This document shows positions 5,941 through 13,031 of a DNA stretch of 13,499 bases, piece by piece; positions within the stretch are counted from its first letter, which is position 1; each line of letters opens with the position of its first letter. The notes under the pieces are model-generated. The model made no database searches. It saw nothing but the letters and a program-made list of their open reading frames with translations, and was not told where the DNA came from. Made by a program: the position numbers and the translations under genes. The stretch comes from Candidatus Methylomirabilota bacterium (GTDB lineage Bacteria > Methylomirabilota > Methylomirabilia > Methylomirabilales > CSP1-5): NCBI GenBank assembly GCA_023249165.1, contig JAHFDE010000049.1, positions 1 to 13,499 of the forward strand. The letters run 5' to 3'.

Positions 5941-8679
5941 ATGAATTATCGGGACGAATTTGGCGCCAAGCGTACCCTCGAGGGCATGGGTGGCACCCTT
6001 GCTTACTTTGATATCAACGCCCTCGAGAAGCGGGGGATTGCCCGCGTCTCAACGCTCCCCTTCTCGATCAAGGTCATGCTGGAGAGCATCCTGCGCAACG
6101 TGGACGACTACCAGGTGCTGCCCGGGGATGTAGAGGCCCTCGCCCGTTGGCAGCCAGAGCCCGGGGAGATCAACGTGCCCCTGCTGCTGGCCCGGGTGGT
6201 TCTCCAGGACTTCACCGGCGTGCCGGTGGCCGTGGACCTGGCAGCCATGCGGAGCGCCATGGCCCGCCTGGGGGCCGACCCCAAGCGGATCAACCCCCTC
6301 GTCCCCGCGGACCTGGTGATCGACCACTCGGTCCAGGTGGACGTCTTCGGGACGCGCGACGCCTTCCGCACCAACGTGGAGAAAGAGTATGAACGCAACC
6401 ACGAGCGGTACACGCTGCTCAAGTGGGCGCAGAGGTCGCTCGCCAATTTCCGGGTGGTCCCACCCGGGGCCGGGATTGTCCACCAGGTGAATCTGGAGTA
6501 CCTCGCCAAGGTGGTCATGACCCAGCGAAGGAATGGGGAGACCTACGCCTTTCCCGACACCCTGGTGGGGACCGACTCGCACACCACCATGATCAACGGC
6601 CTGGGGGTGCTGGGCTGGGGTGTGGGTGGCATAGAGGCCGAGGCGGTGATGGTGGGACAGCCCTACTATATGCTGGCCCCCAAGGTGGTGGGCTTCAAGC
6701 TCACGGGGGAGCTACCCGAGGGTGCCACGGCCACCGACCTCGTCCTGACCGTGACCCAGATCCTGCGCCGGCAAGGGGTGGTGGACAAGTTTGTGGAGTT
6801 CTACGGCCCGGGTCTCCGCAAGCTCTCGGTGGCAGACCGGGCCACCATCGCCAACATGTCTCCCGAATACGGAGCCACCATGGGCTTCTTCCCGGTGGAC
6901 GAGGAGACGTTAGCCTATCTTCGCCTCACGGGGCGGGACCCCGCGCTGGTAGATTTGGTCGAGCGGTACACCAAGGCCGTGGGGCTATTCTTTAGGGACG
7001 GGGCACCGGAGCCCCTCTTCTCCACGACTCTGCAGCTCGAGATGTCCACCGTGGAGCCCAGCCTGGCAGGGCCGAAGCGCCCCCAGGACCGGGTGCCTCT
7101 GAAGGAGGCGAAGAGCAGCTTCCTCGAGCACCGGATGAGACCCCTCAAGGAACGGGGCTTCGGACTAAAAGAGGAGGAGCTCCAGAAGCGGGTCAGCGTG
7201 AAGCGAGACAGCGAAACGTTTGACGTCGCCCATGGCTCGGTGGTTATTGCGGCCATCACCTCGTGCACCAACACCTCCAACCCTTCGGTGATGCTCGGGG
7301 CCGGGCTCTTGGCGAAGAACGCTTTGGAGGCGGGTCTCCGCGTCCAGCCTTGGGTGAAGACCTCCTTAGCCCCGGGCTCCAAGGTCGTCACCGACTACCT
7401 TCAGGCCTCGGGATTGATGCCCTCCTTGGAGGCCCTCCGCTTCCACCTGGTGGGATATGGCTGCACCACGTGCATCGGTAACTCGGGCCCCCTGCCGGAG
7501 GACATCGGCAAAGCCGTCGATCAGGGAAATCTGGTCGGCGTGGCTGTCCTCTCCGGAAACCGGAACTTTGAAGGGCGTATCCATCCGCAGGTGAAGGCCA
7601 ACTACTTGGCCTCGCCCATGCTGGTCGTGGCGTACGCCCTCGCCGGGCGGATTGACATTGACTTCGGCATCGAGCCGGTCGGCTATGGCCCCAGCGGCAA
7701 GCCTGTCTCCCTCAAGGACATCTGGCCGACCCAGGAACAGATCCGGGAGGCGATCCGAAAGACCCTGGACCCCAAGATGTTCAAGGAAGAGTACGGTAGA
7801 GTGTTCGACGGGGATGAGCATTGGAAGACCCTGCCCGCCTCTGAGACCGAGCTGTACACCTGGGACCGCGACTCGACCTACATTCAGGAACCCCCCTTCT
7901 TCCAGGACCTGACGCTCGAACCCGCGCCCGTTCGAGATATCCGCGGGGCCCGGGTGCTGGCGGTCGTGGGCGACTCTGTCACCACCGACCATATCTCTCC
8001 TGCCGGCTCCTTCTCGGCCAACAGCCCTGCGGGCCAGTACCTGATCAGCAAAGGGGTCTCGCCGAAGGACTTCAACTCTTATGGCTCCCGCCGCGGCAAC
8101 CACGAAGTCATGATGCGGGGCACCTTCGCCAACATACGGTTGAAGAACCTCCTCCTCGACGGGGTGGAGGGGTGGGACACCCTGAAGTTCCCCGAAGGGA
8201 AACAGATGAGCATCTTTGACGCTGCGATGGAGTATAAGGCGGAGGGCACTCCCCTGATCATCTTTGCCGGCAAGGAGTACGGCTCGGGCTCGAGCCGCGA
8301 CTGGGCCGCCAAGGGGCCCTATCTTCTAGGGGTCAGGGCGGTCATCGCCGAGTCCTTTGAGCGGATCCACCGCTCCAACCTGGTGGGCATGGGTGTGCTG
8401 CCCCTGCAGTTTAAGCCGGAGGAGAGCGTGCAAACGCTGGGCCTGGCCGGCCGAGAGGTGCACGACATTCTGGGCTTGGAGGAAGGTCTTCGGCCGGGGA
8501 AGGAGCTCATCGTCGTGGCCCGGCGGGAGGACGGGGGTGAGGTGCGGTTTACGGCCATCGCCCGGGTGGATACCCCCGTGGAAGTGGACTATTACAAACA
8601 CGGTGGCATTCTTCAGACCGTCCTGCGTCGCCTCGTGAAGGCGCCCAAGGAGGGTCAGGCGGGTAGTCCAGCCCGGTGA
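5941..8679 (+). CDS. acnA: Aconitate hydratase (AcnA/IRP type)
   Basis: It isomerises citrate to isocitrate via cis-aconitate in the cytoplasm. The 912-residue length fits the AcnA/iron-regulatory-protein branch (about 890-910). The TDSHTTMINGLGVLGWGVGG signature is at residues 211-230. The [4Fe-4S] ligands are Cys442 (ITSCTNTSNP), Cys508 and Cys511 (GCTTCIGNSGP). NRNFEGR and the C-terminal swivel domain with DHISPAG, GSRRGNHEVMMRGTF, GSGSSRDWAAKG and SFERIHRSNL are all present, so the gene is intact. GGGGAGGA (5927-5934) lies 6 nt before the ATG. Its stop overlaps the ndh start as TGATG. In related enzymes loss of the cluster gives RNA binding; whether that applies here cannot be told. Confidence 0.97.
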   Translation: MNYRDEFGAKRTLEGMGGTLAYFDINALEKRGIARVSTLPFSIKVMLESILRNVDDYQVLPGDVEALARWQPEPGEINVPLLLARVVLQDFTGVPVAVDLAAMRSAMARLGADPKRINPLVPADLVIDHSVQVDVFGTRDAFRTNVEKEYERNHERYTLLKWAQRSLANFRVVPPGAGIVHQVNLEYLAKVVMTQRRNGETYAFPDTLVGTDSHTTMINGLGVLGWGVGGIEAEAVMVGQPYYMLAPKVVGFKLTGELPEGATATDLVLTVTQILRRQGVVDKFVEFYGPGLRKLSVADRATIANMSPEYGATMGFFPVDEETLAYLRLTGRDPALVDLVERYTKAVGLFFRDGAPEPLFSTTLQLEMSTVEPSLAGPKRPQDRVPLKEAKSSFLEHRMRPLKERGFGLKEEELQKRVSVKRDSETFDVAHGSVVIAAITSCTNTSNPSVMLGAGLLAKNALEAGLRVQPWVKTSLAPGSKVVTDYLQASGLMPSLEALRFHLVGYGCTTCIGNSGPLPEDIGKAVDQGNLVGVAVLSGNRNFEGRIHPQVKANYLASPMLVVAYALAGRIDIDFGIEPVGYGPSGKPVSLKDIWPTQEQIREAIRKTLDPKMFKEEYGRVFDGDEHWKTLPASETELYTWDRDSTYIQEPPFFQDLTLEPAPVRDIRGARVLAVVGDSVTTDHISPAGSFSANSPAGQYLISKGVSPKDFNSYGSRRGNHEVMMRGTFANIRLKNLLLDGVEGWDTLKFPEGKQMSIFDAAMEYKAEGTPLIIFAGKEYGSGSSRDWAAKGPYLLGVRAVIAESFERIHRSNLVGMGVLPLQFKPEESVQTLGLAGREVHDILGLEEGLRPGKELIVVARREDGGEVRFTAIARVDTPVEVDYYKHGGILQTVLRRLVKAPKEGQAGSPAR

Positions 8680-9965
8680 TGGAGAAGCCACACCATGTTG
8701 TCATCATCGGCGGCGGCTTTGGGGGGCTGTATGCGGCGAAATCGCTGAAACGGGCGCCGGTGCGGGTCACGGTCCTCGATCGCCGCAACTTCCACCTCTT
8801 TCAGCCGCTTCTGTATCAGGTAGCGACGGGGACCCTTTCGCCTGCCAACATCGCCGCACCCCTCAGGGCCATTCTCAAGCGCCAGGAAAACGTCAGAGTG
8901 CTTTTGGGCGAGGCGATCGACATCGATGTGTCGAACCGTCGGGTGGTGCTGAGTGATGGCGAGCTGAGCTACGATACCCTGATCGTCGCCGCCGGCGTGC
9001 GGCATCACTACTTCGGTCGCGACGAATGGGAGAGACTGGCGCCCGGGCTGAAAACGATCGAAGATGCGACGGAGATGCGGCGACGCATCCTGTTGGCGTT
9101 TGAGGCCGCCGAGCGTGAAGGTGATCCTGGGGAGCTCCGGGCCTGGTTGACTTTTGTCGTTGTCGGCGGGGGTCCCACGGGAGTTGAGCTGGCCGGTGCG
9201 GTGGGGGAGATCGCCAGACACACGCTCAAGCACGACTTCCGGGCCATCAATCCCGCTGACGCCCGGATTGTGCTGGTGGAGGGAATGGACCGGGTTTTGC
9301 CCCCGTATCCTCCAACCCTCTCGGCGAGAGCTGAAGCGGGGCTCAACCGGTTGGGTGTGACTGTCCAGACCGGTGCGATGGTGACCGACATTGACGCGGA
9401 TGCGGTGACCATCCGGTGTGGTGAGCGGCGTGAGCGGATCCCTACCCGAACGGTCCTGTGGGCGGCCGGTGTTCAGGCGTCCACCCTGGGCGGCGTCCTC
9501 GCGTCTGCCACCGGGGCAGCCGTTGACCGCGTCGGCCGCGTGGTGGTGGAGCCGGATCTGAGTGTCGCCGCGCACCCGGAGGTCTTCGTGATCGGCGACC
9601 TGGCCCATTTCAGCCATCACACCGGTACGCCGCTCCCGGGCGTGGCGCCGGTGGCCATGCAGCAGGGCCGATACGTGGCCACCCTGATCATGCGCCGGCT
9701 TCGGGGGGAGACCATGCCCCCCTTCCGGTACAGAGACTATGGGAGCATGGCCACGATTGGGAGGGCCGAGGCGGTGGCCGACCTGGGTTGGGTCCAATTC
9801 TCCGGCTTTTTTGCCTGGCTGGCCTGGCTGTTCATTCATTTGATCCACCTGGTGCAGTTCCAGAACCGGTTGCTCGTGCTGATCCAGTGGGCGTGGAACT
9901 ATTTTACCTGGAACCGCTATGCCCGACTCATCACGGGGAAGAACCCACTGCCATTGCTACGCTGA
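8679..9965 (+). CDS. ndh: Type II NADH:quinone oxidoreductase (NDH-2)
   Basis: A single-subunit, non-proton-pumping flavoprotein that passes electrons from NADH to membrane quinone. The 428-aa product has two dinucleotide folds: FAD motif GGGFGGL at residues 11-17 and NADH motif VVGGGPTGVELAG at 161-173. FAD-contacting VIGDLAH is at 304-310, and APVAMQQG (323-330) corresponds to the NDH-2 quinone-site motif. The C-terminal third ends in an aromatic, hydrophobic stretch (about 373-416) suited to anchoring on the membrane surface, as in other NDH-2 proteins. The ATG overlaps the acnA stop by one base (TGATG). Only weak purine-rich sequence lies upstream, so translation is probably coupled to acnA. 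An in-frame GTG one codon earlier is possible. NAD(P)H specificity is not determined. Confidence 0.92.
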   Translation: MEKPHHVVIIGGGFGGLYAAKSLKRAPVRVTVLDRRNFHLFQPLLYQVATGTLSPANIAAPLRAILKRQENVRVLLGEAIDIDVSNRRVVLSDGELSYDTLIVAAGVRHHYFGRDEWERLAPGLKTIEDATEMRRRILLAFEAAEREGDPGELRAWLTFVVVGGGPTGVELAGAVGEIARHTLKHDFRAINPADARIVLVEGMDRVLPPYPPTLSARAEAGLNRLGVTVQTGAMVTDIDADAVTIRCGERRERIPTRTVLWAAGVQASTLGGVLASATGAAVDRVGRVVVEPDLSVAAHPEVFVIGDLAHFSHHTGTPLPGVAPVAMQQGRYVATLIMRRLRGETMPPFRYRDYGSMATIGRAEAVADLGWVQFSGFFAWLAWLFIHLIHLVQFQNRLLVLIQWAWNYFTWNRYARLITGKNPLPLLR

Positions 9966-10019
9966 GGAACCAGCAGAGCCTATTCTGCCCGGTGAACGCC
10001 GCCCATCAGGTCTCAGGTC

Positions 10020-10047
10020 TTGATGTTTTCTGGGTTTGCGGTAAAAT
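10020..10047 (+). promoter_or_regulatory. Candidate sigma70-type promoter for sucCD
   Basis: TTGATG (10020-10025, four of six matches) is followed after 16 bp by TAAAAT (10042-10047, five of six). It lies 55 bp beyond the ndh stop, in the only AT-rich patch of the spacer. A start near 10054 would give a leader of about 40 nt before sucC. This suggests sucCD can be transcribed independently of acnA-ndh. Confidence 0.5.
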
Positions 10048-10083
10048 CGGCGCCACCTCTTTGATGGTGAAGCATGGCCCCTT

Positions 10084-10087
10084 GAGG
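10084..10087 (+). promoter_or_regulatory. Ribosome-binding site deciding the sucC start
   Basis: GAGG lies 5 nt before the GTG at 10093, within TTGAGG (10082-10087). The alternative in-frame GTG at 10087 would use the last base of this motif and have no Shine-Dalgarno sequence of its own. The 10093 start also gives the MKIHEYQAK N-terminus expected for the family. Confidence 0.6.
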
Positions 10088-10092
10088 TGCAG

Positions 10093-11265
10093 GTGAAGAT
10101 TCACGAGTATCAGGCCAAGGCGATTCTGAGGGACGGCGGCGTGCCGGTGCCGACGGGCGAGGTGGCCGACACGCCGGCTGCCGCCAGGGCCATTGCAGAG
10201 CGCCTCGGCGGCCGCGTGGTGGTCAAGGCCCAGGTCCACGCGGGGGGTCGGGGGAAGGCCGGGGGGATCAAGCTTGCCGACGATCCCGGCGGGACGGAGG
10301 CCGCCGCCCGGGCCATTCTCGGCATGAGGCTCAAGACCCCCCAGACCCCGCCCGAGGGGATCGAGGTCCGGAAGGTGCTCGTCGAGGAGGCCTCGAGCGT
10401 CGCCCGGGAGCTCTACCTCTCGGTGACTCTCGATCGGGCCCGCGCCAGCCATGTGGTCATGGCGTCGGAGGCAGGCGGCATGGAGATCGAAGAGGTCGCC
10501 GCCCGACACCCCGAGAAGATCATTCGCGAGTGGGCGCACCCGGCCCTTGACCTCCAGGACTTTCAGGCGCGCCGCGTGGCGTTCGGCATCGGGCTCGCCG
10601 GCGAGCAGTTCAAGCAGGGGGTCGGGCTGATCCGAAATCTCTTCAGGCTCTATCTCGCGAAAGATTGCTCGCTGGCAGAGATCAACCCCCTGGTGGTGAC
10701 GAAGGATGGGCGGATCCTCGCTCTGGACGCAAAGCTGAACTTTGACGACAACGCGCTCTACCGCCACGCGGATGTGGCGGCCCTCCGGGACATTCACGAG
10801 GAGGACCCCCTCGACGTCGAGGCCTCGAAGTTTAACCTGAACTACATCAGGCTCACCGGCAACGTCGGGTGCATGGTGAACGGCGCGGGGCTCGCCATGG
10901 CCACCATGGACATCATCAAGCTGGCCGGTGGGGAACCGGCCAATTTCCTCGACGTCGGCGGCGGGGCCTCCGCCGAGCAGATCGAAAACGCCTTCCGTAT
11001 CCTGTCGTCTGACCCGAGCGTGAAGGCGGTCTTCATCAACATCTTCGGCGGCATTCTCCGCTGCGACCGTCTGGCAGAGGGGATGATTGCCGCCGTGAAG
11101 AAGCTCGGGTTGCGGCTGCCGGTTGTGGTGCGGATGGAAGGCACCAACGTCGAACTGGGCAAGAAGATGTTGGCAGAATCAGGACTCAGCCTCGTTACGG
11201 CAGAGGACATGGCCGATGGGGCGCAGAAAGCCGTCGCGCTTGCCAGAAGGGTTCAGAGTTCATAG
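10093..11265 (+). CDS. sucC: Succinate--CoA ligase beta subunit
   Basis: This is the nucleotide-binding and ADP/GDP-phosphorylating subunit of succinyl-CoA synthetase, giving the TCA substrate-level phosphorylation step with SucD. Starting at GTG 10093 the product is 390 aa (E. coli 388) and begins MKIHEYQAK. The ATP-grasp part carries GGRGKAGGIK (51-60), Glu-Ile-Asn-Pro (196-199) and Asp212 for Mg-nucleotide. The CoA-ligase domain shows TGNVGCMVNGAGLAMATMD, FLDVGGGAS and INIFGGILRCD. Pro20 aligns with E. coli Pro20, at a position reported to influence ATP/GTP choice, so use of ATP is plausible. The last four residues (VQSS) and stop codon are encoded inside the heptamer repeat that fills the gap to sucD. 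Confidence 0.95.
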   Translation: MKIHEYQAKAILRDGGVPVPTGEVADTPAAARAIAERLGGRVVVKAQVHAGGRGKAGGIKLADDPGGTEAAARAILGMRLKTPQTPPEGIEVRKVLVEEASSVARELYLSVTLDRARASHVVMASEAGGMEIEEVAARHPEKIIREWAHPALDLQDFQARRVAFGIGLAGEQFKQGVGLIRNLFRLYLAKDCSLAEINPLVVTKDGRILALDAKLNFDDNALYRHADVAALRDIHEEDPLDVEASKFNLNYIRLTGNVGCMVNGAGLAMATMDIIKLAGGEPANFLDVGGGASAEQIENAFRILSSDPSVKAVFINIFGGILRCDRLAEGMIAAVKKLGLRLPVVVRMEGTNVELGKKMLAESGLSLVTAEDMADGAQKAVALARRVQSS

Positions 11266-11332
11266 TTCAGGATTCATGGTCAGAATTTGGATTCGGTCCA
11301 GTTCGATGAACCATGAACCATTCACCATGAAC
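11251..11332. repeat. 82-bp inverted repeat of 7-bp units between sucC and sucD
   Basis: The left arm (11251-11278) is four tandem degenerate heptamers close to GTTCATG. The right arm (11305-11332) is four heptamers in inverted orientation (GATGAAC, CATGAAC, CATTCAC, CATGAAC). The arms match at about 20 of 28 positions around a 26-nt loop. The left arm codes for the last SucC residues and contains its TAG stop. The right arm ends four bases before the sucD ATG and replaces any recognisable Shine-Dalgarno sequence. Total span equals that of the icd-mdh element (82 bp), although the heptamer differs (GTTCATG versus GTCCGAN). Confidence 0.8.
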
Positions 11333-11336
11333 GAAC

Positions 11337-12212
11337 ATGAGCATCTTGGTTGACAAGTCGACGCGGGCCGTCGTGCAGGGGATCACCGGCCGGGAGGGGG
11401 CGTTCCACGCGACGCGCTGCAAGGAGTACGGCACCACCGTCGTCGGGGGTGTCACGCCAGGGAAGGGGGGGACCACCCATGACGGGTTTCCCGTCTGGAA
11501 TACGGTCGTCGAAGCGACGGCGCAGGAATGGGCGAATTGCTCCCTGATTTTCGTGCCGCCTCCCGCGGCCGCCGACGCGATCATGGAGGCAGCCGCTGCG
11601 GGCATTTCCGTCATCGTCTGCATCACGGAGGGCGTTCCCGCCGCCGACATGGTTCGAGTGCGGGAGTTCCTTGCCTCGACCGGGAGCCGGCTGATCGGCC
11701 CGAATTGCCCTGGCGTGATCACCCCCGGGCAAGCCAAGGTCGGGATCATGCCGGGCCACATTCACCGCGAGGGCCAGGTCGGGGTCGTCTCCCGGAGCGG
11801 CACGCTCACCTACGAGGTGGTCCACCAGCTCACGAGGCGCGGGATCGGCCAGTCCACATGCGTGGGGATCGGCGGCGATCCTGTGGCTGGCACCAGCTTC
11901 GTGGACGCGCTCCGGCTGTTTAACGATGACCCCGAGACGCGCGCGGTCATGCTGATCGGGGAGATTGGGGGAACGGCCGAGGAGGAGGCGGCGGCCTTCG
12001 TCAAGGCCCACATGCAGAAACCGGTGATCGGGCATGTGGCGGGGATGACGGCCCCGCCCGGCCGGCGGATGGGACATGCGGGGGCCATCATCGCGGGCGG
12101 CAAGGGAACGGCGGCAGAGAAGGTGAAGGCCATGGAGGCGGCGGGGATCCACGTCTGTCGGTCTCCGGCTGAGATGGGGGCCATGGTCGAAAAGGTCCTC
12201 CGGGCCGGTTAG
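11337..12212 (+). CDS. sucD: Succinate--CoA ligase alpha subunit
   Basis: The subunit binds CoA and carries the phosphohistidine intermediate. The 291-aa product has the CoA-binding Rossmann motif QGITGREGAFH (14-24), the PGKGG loop (41-45), GPNCPGVITPG (121-131), the phosphate-binding VSRSGTLTYE (151-160) and GIGGDPVAGT. The active-site histidine is His247 in GRRMGHAGAII. The start is placed at ATG 11337 because MSILVDKSTR matches the family N-terminus. No Shine-Dalgarno sequence is visible, since the region is occupied by the heptamer repeat, so how it is translated in step with sucC is unclear. The TAG stop (12210-12212) is the first three bases of the 138-bp palindromic element. Confidence 0.95.
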   Translation: MSILVDKSTRAVVQGITGREGAFHATRCKEYGTTVVGGVTPGKGGTTHDGFPVWNTVVEATAQEWANCSLIFVPPPAAADAIMEAAAAGISVIVCITEGVPAADMVRVREFLASTGSRLIGPNCPGVITPGQAKVGIMPGHIHREGQVGVVSRSGTLTYEVVHQLTRRGIGQSTCVGIGGDPVAGTSFVDALRLFNDDPETRAVMLIGEIGGTAEEEAAAFVKAHMQKPVIGHVAGMTAPPGRRMGHAGAIIAGGKGTAAEKVKAMEAAGIHVCRSPAEMGAMVEKVLRAG

Positions 12213-12347
12213 TGCCGTTCCAACTTATGGCGCCGAACACCGGCAAGGCCCGTTCCGACCAGGAACGGGCCAAGGGAGCCAGCAGGCCTGATCTTGGCGT
12301 CGGAACACCTCGATTGGGTCATATGGGGCCATGTTGGAACGGCATTA
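12210..12347. mobile_element. 138-bp palindromic MITE-like element after sucD
   Basis: Terminal inverted repeats TAGTGCCGTTCCAAC (12210-12224) and GTTGGAACGGCATTA (12333-12347) match at 14 of 15 positions. After a 2-nt bulge pairing resumes between ATGGCGCC and GGGGCCAT (7 of 8). Inside lies a perfect 10-bp hairpin GGCCCGTTCC-GACCA-GGAACGGGCC (12247-12271). No convincing protein is encoded. The size, TA-bounded inverted termini and a second copy of the end at 5791 suggest a non-autonomous transposable or REP/BIME-like palindrome. Which transposase family would recognise it is unknown. Confidence 0.6.
12247..12271. other. Perfect 10-bp hairpin inside the palindromic element
   Basis: GGCCCGTTCC (12247-12256) and GGAACGGGCC (12262-12271) enclose GACCA. 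The stem contains the same CGTTCC/GGAACG core as the element ends, giving four such cores in alternating orientation within 138 bp. No T-run follows, so it is not a canonical terminator, though it would form a stable 3' structure on sucCD mRNA. Confidence 0.75.
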
Positions 12348-12404
12348 GCTCCGCAAGGAATTCCAGGGGGCTCTTCCGTGTGGTCACGGGGCCCCGAGAT
12401 GAGG

Positions 12405-12432
12405 CCACCTGCTTGCCAGGTGGTTTTTCTTT
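12405..12432 (+). terminator. Intrinsic terminator or attenuator just before ndk
   Basis: CCACCTG (12405-12411) and CAGGTGG (12417-12423) form a perfect 7-bp stem with a 5-nt loop, directly followed by TTTTTCTTT (12424-12432). It ends 17 nt before the ndk ATG, so close that it would end most readthrough from sucCD or act as the expression platform of an ndk leader. GTGGTC (12380-12385) could pair with GGCCAC (12403-12408) as a competing antiterminator. Confidence 0.75.
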
Positions 12433-12449
12433 CGAAACAGGGGGCGTAC

Positions 12450-12911
12450 ATGGAGCGGACACTCGCCATCATCAAACCGGATGCGGTCGCGCGCGGGAAG
12501 ATCGGCGAAATCATCCGCCGGTTCGAGAAAGCGGGACTCCGGATCTCTGCCCTCAAGATGGTACACCTGGACAAGAGGCAGGCAGAGGAGTTTTACCATG
12601 TCCACCGGGCACGCCCCTTTTTTGACAGTTTGACCACCTTCATGGCTTCAGGACCCGTGGCGGTCCTCGTCTTGGAGGGCGAGACGGCCATCTCGACCCT
12701 CCGCGCCATCATGGGCGCTACGGACCCCGCTCGGGCATCCCCGGGGACCATTCGGCGAGATCTGGGGACAAGCATTGAACAGAATACAGTCCACGGGTCC
12801 GATTCGCCAGAGTCAGCGGCATTCGAGGTCCCTTATTTTTTCCAGGGGCCTGAGACTTTCGATTACGTCCGTGTGGATCGCCATAAGGGCGGGGACGGCC
12901 CCTCCTCCTGA
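12450..12911 (+). CDS. ndk: Nucleoside diphosphate kinase
   Basis: It transfers the terminal phosphate between nucleoside triphosphates and diphosphates through a phosphohistidine in the cytoplasm. The 153-aa product starts MERTLAIIKPDAVARG, with the nucleotide-site lysine in KPDAV. The conserved block GATDPARASPGTIRRDLG (89-106) is followed by NTVHGSDSPESAAFE with catalytic His115. The protein is about ten residues longer than usual because of a polar C-terminal tail (RVDRHKGGDGPSS). AGGGGG (12439-12444) precedes the ATG, and an upstream in-frame extension into the terminator has no family support. Position after sucCD fits a role in equilibrating nucleotides made by succinyl-CoA synthetase, but the intervening terminator argues for separate control. 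Confidence 0.94.
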   Translation: MERTLAIIKPDAVARGKIGEIIRRFEKAGLRISALKMVHLDKRQAEEFYHVHRARPFFDSLTTFMASGPVAVLVLEGETAISTLRAIMGATDPARASPGTIRRDLGTSIEQNTVHGSDSPESAAFEVPYFFQGPETFDYVRVDRHKGGDGPSS

Positions 12912-12977
12912 GACCATTTCGGCGCATAGAATGCTGTTGCGTTGCGGGTTTATCCGACGGATTGGGCGGTTTTTCGC

Positions 12978-13006
12978 TTGACATCTGTGGGTCCCCCCAG
13001 TATAAT
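12978..13006 (+). promoter_or_regulatory. Perfect-consensus sigma70 promoter for the yceD gene
   Basis: TTGACA (12978-12983) and TATAAT (13001-13006) are separated by exactly 17 bp. Transcription would begin near 13013, giving a leader of about 19 nt. It lies 66 bp after the ndk stop and marks the start of a new transcription unit. Confidence 0.85.
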
Positions 13007-13031
13007 TCGCCGACTTATGGGGTGAAGCTGG

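Noticed and set aside
8655..9848. A 397-codon - strand frame opposite ndh
   Set aside because: Shadow of a clear NDH-2 gene with no motif support of its own.
12940..12975. Terminator after ndk ending in TTTTT at 12970-12974
   Set aside because: No stem of useful length with a permissible loop precedes the T-run; the ATCCG/CGGAT pair leaves a one-base loop.
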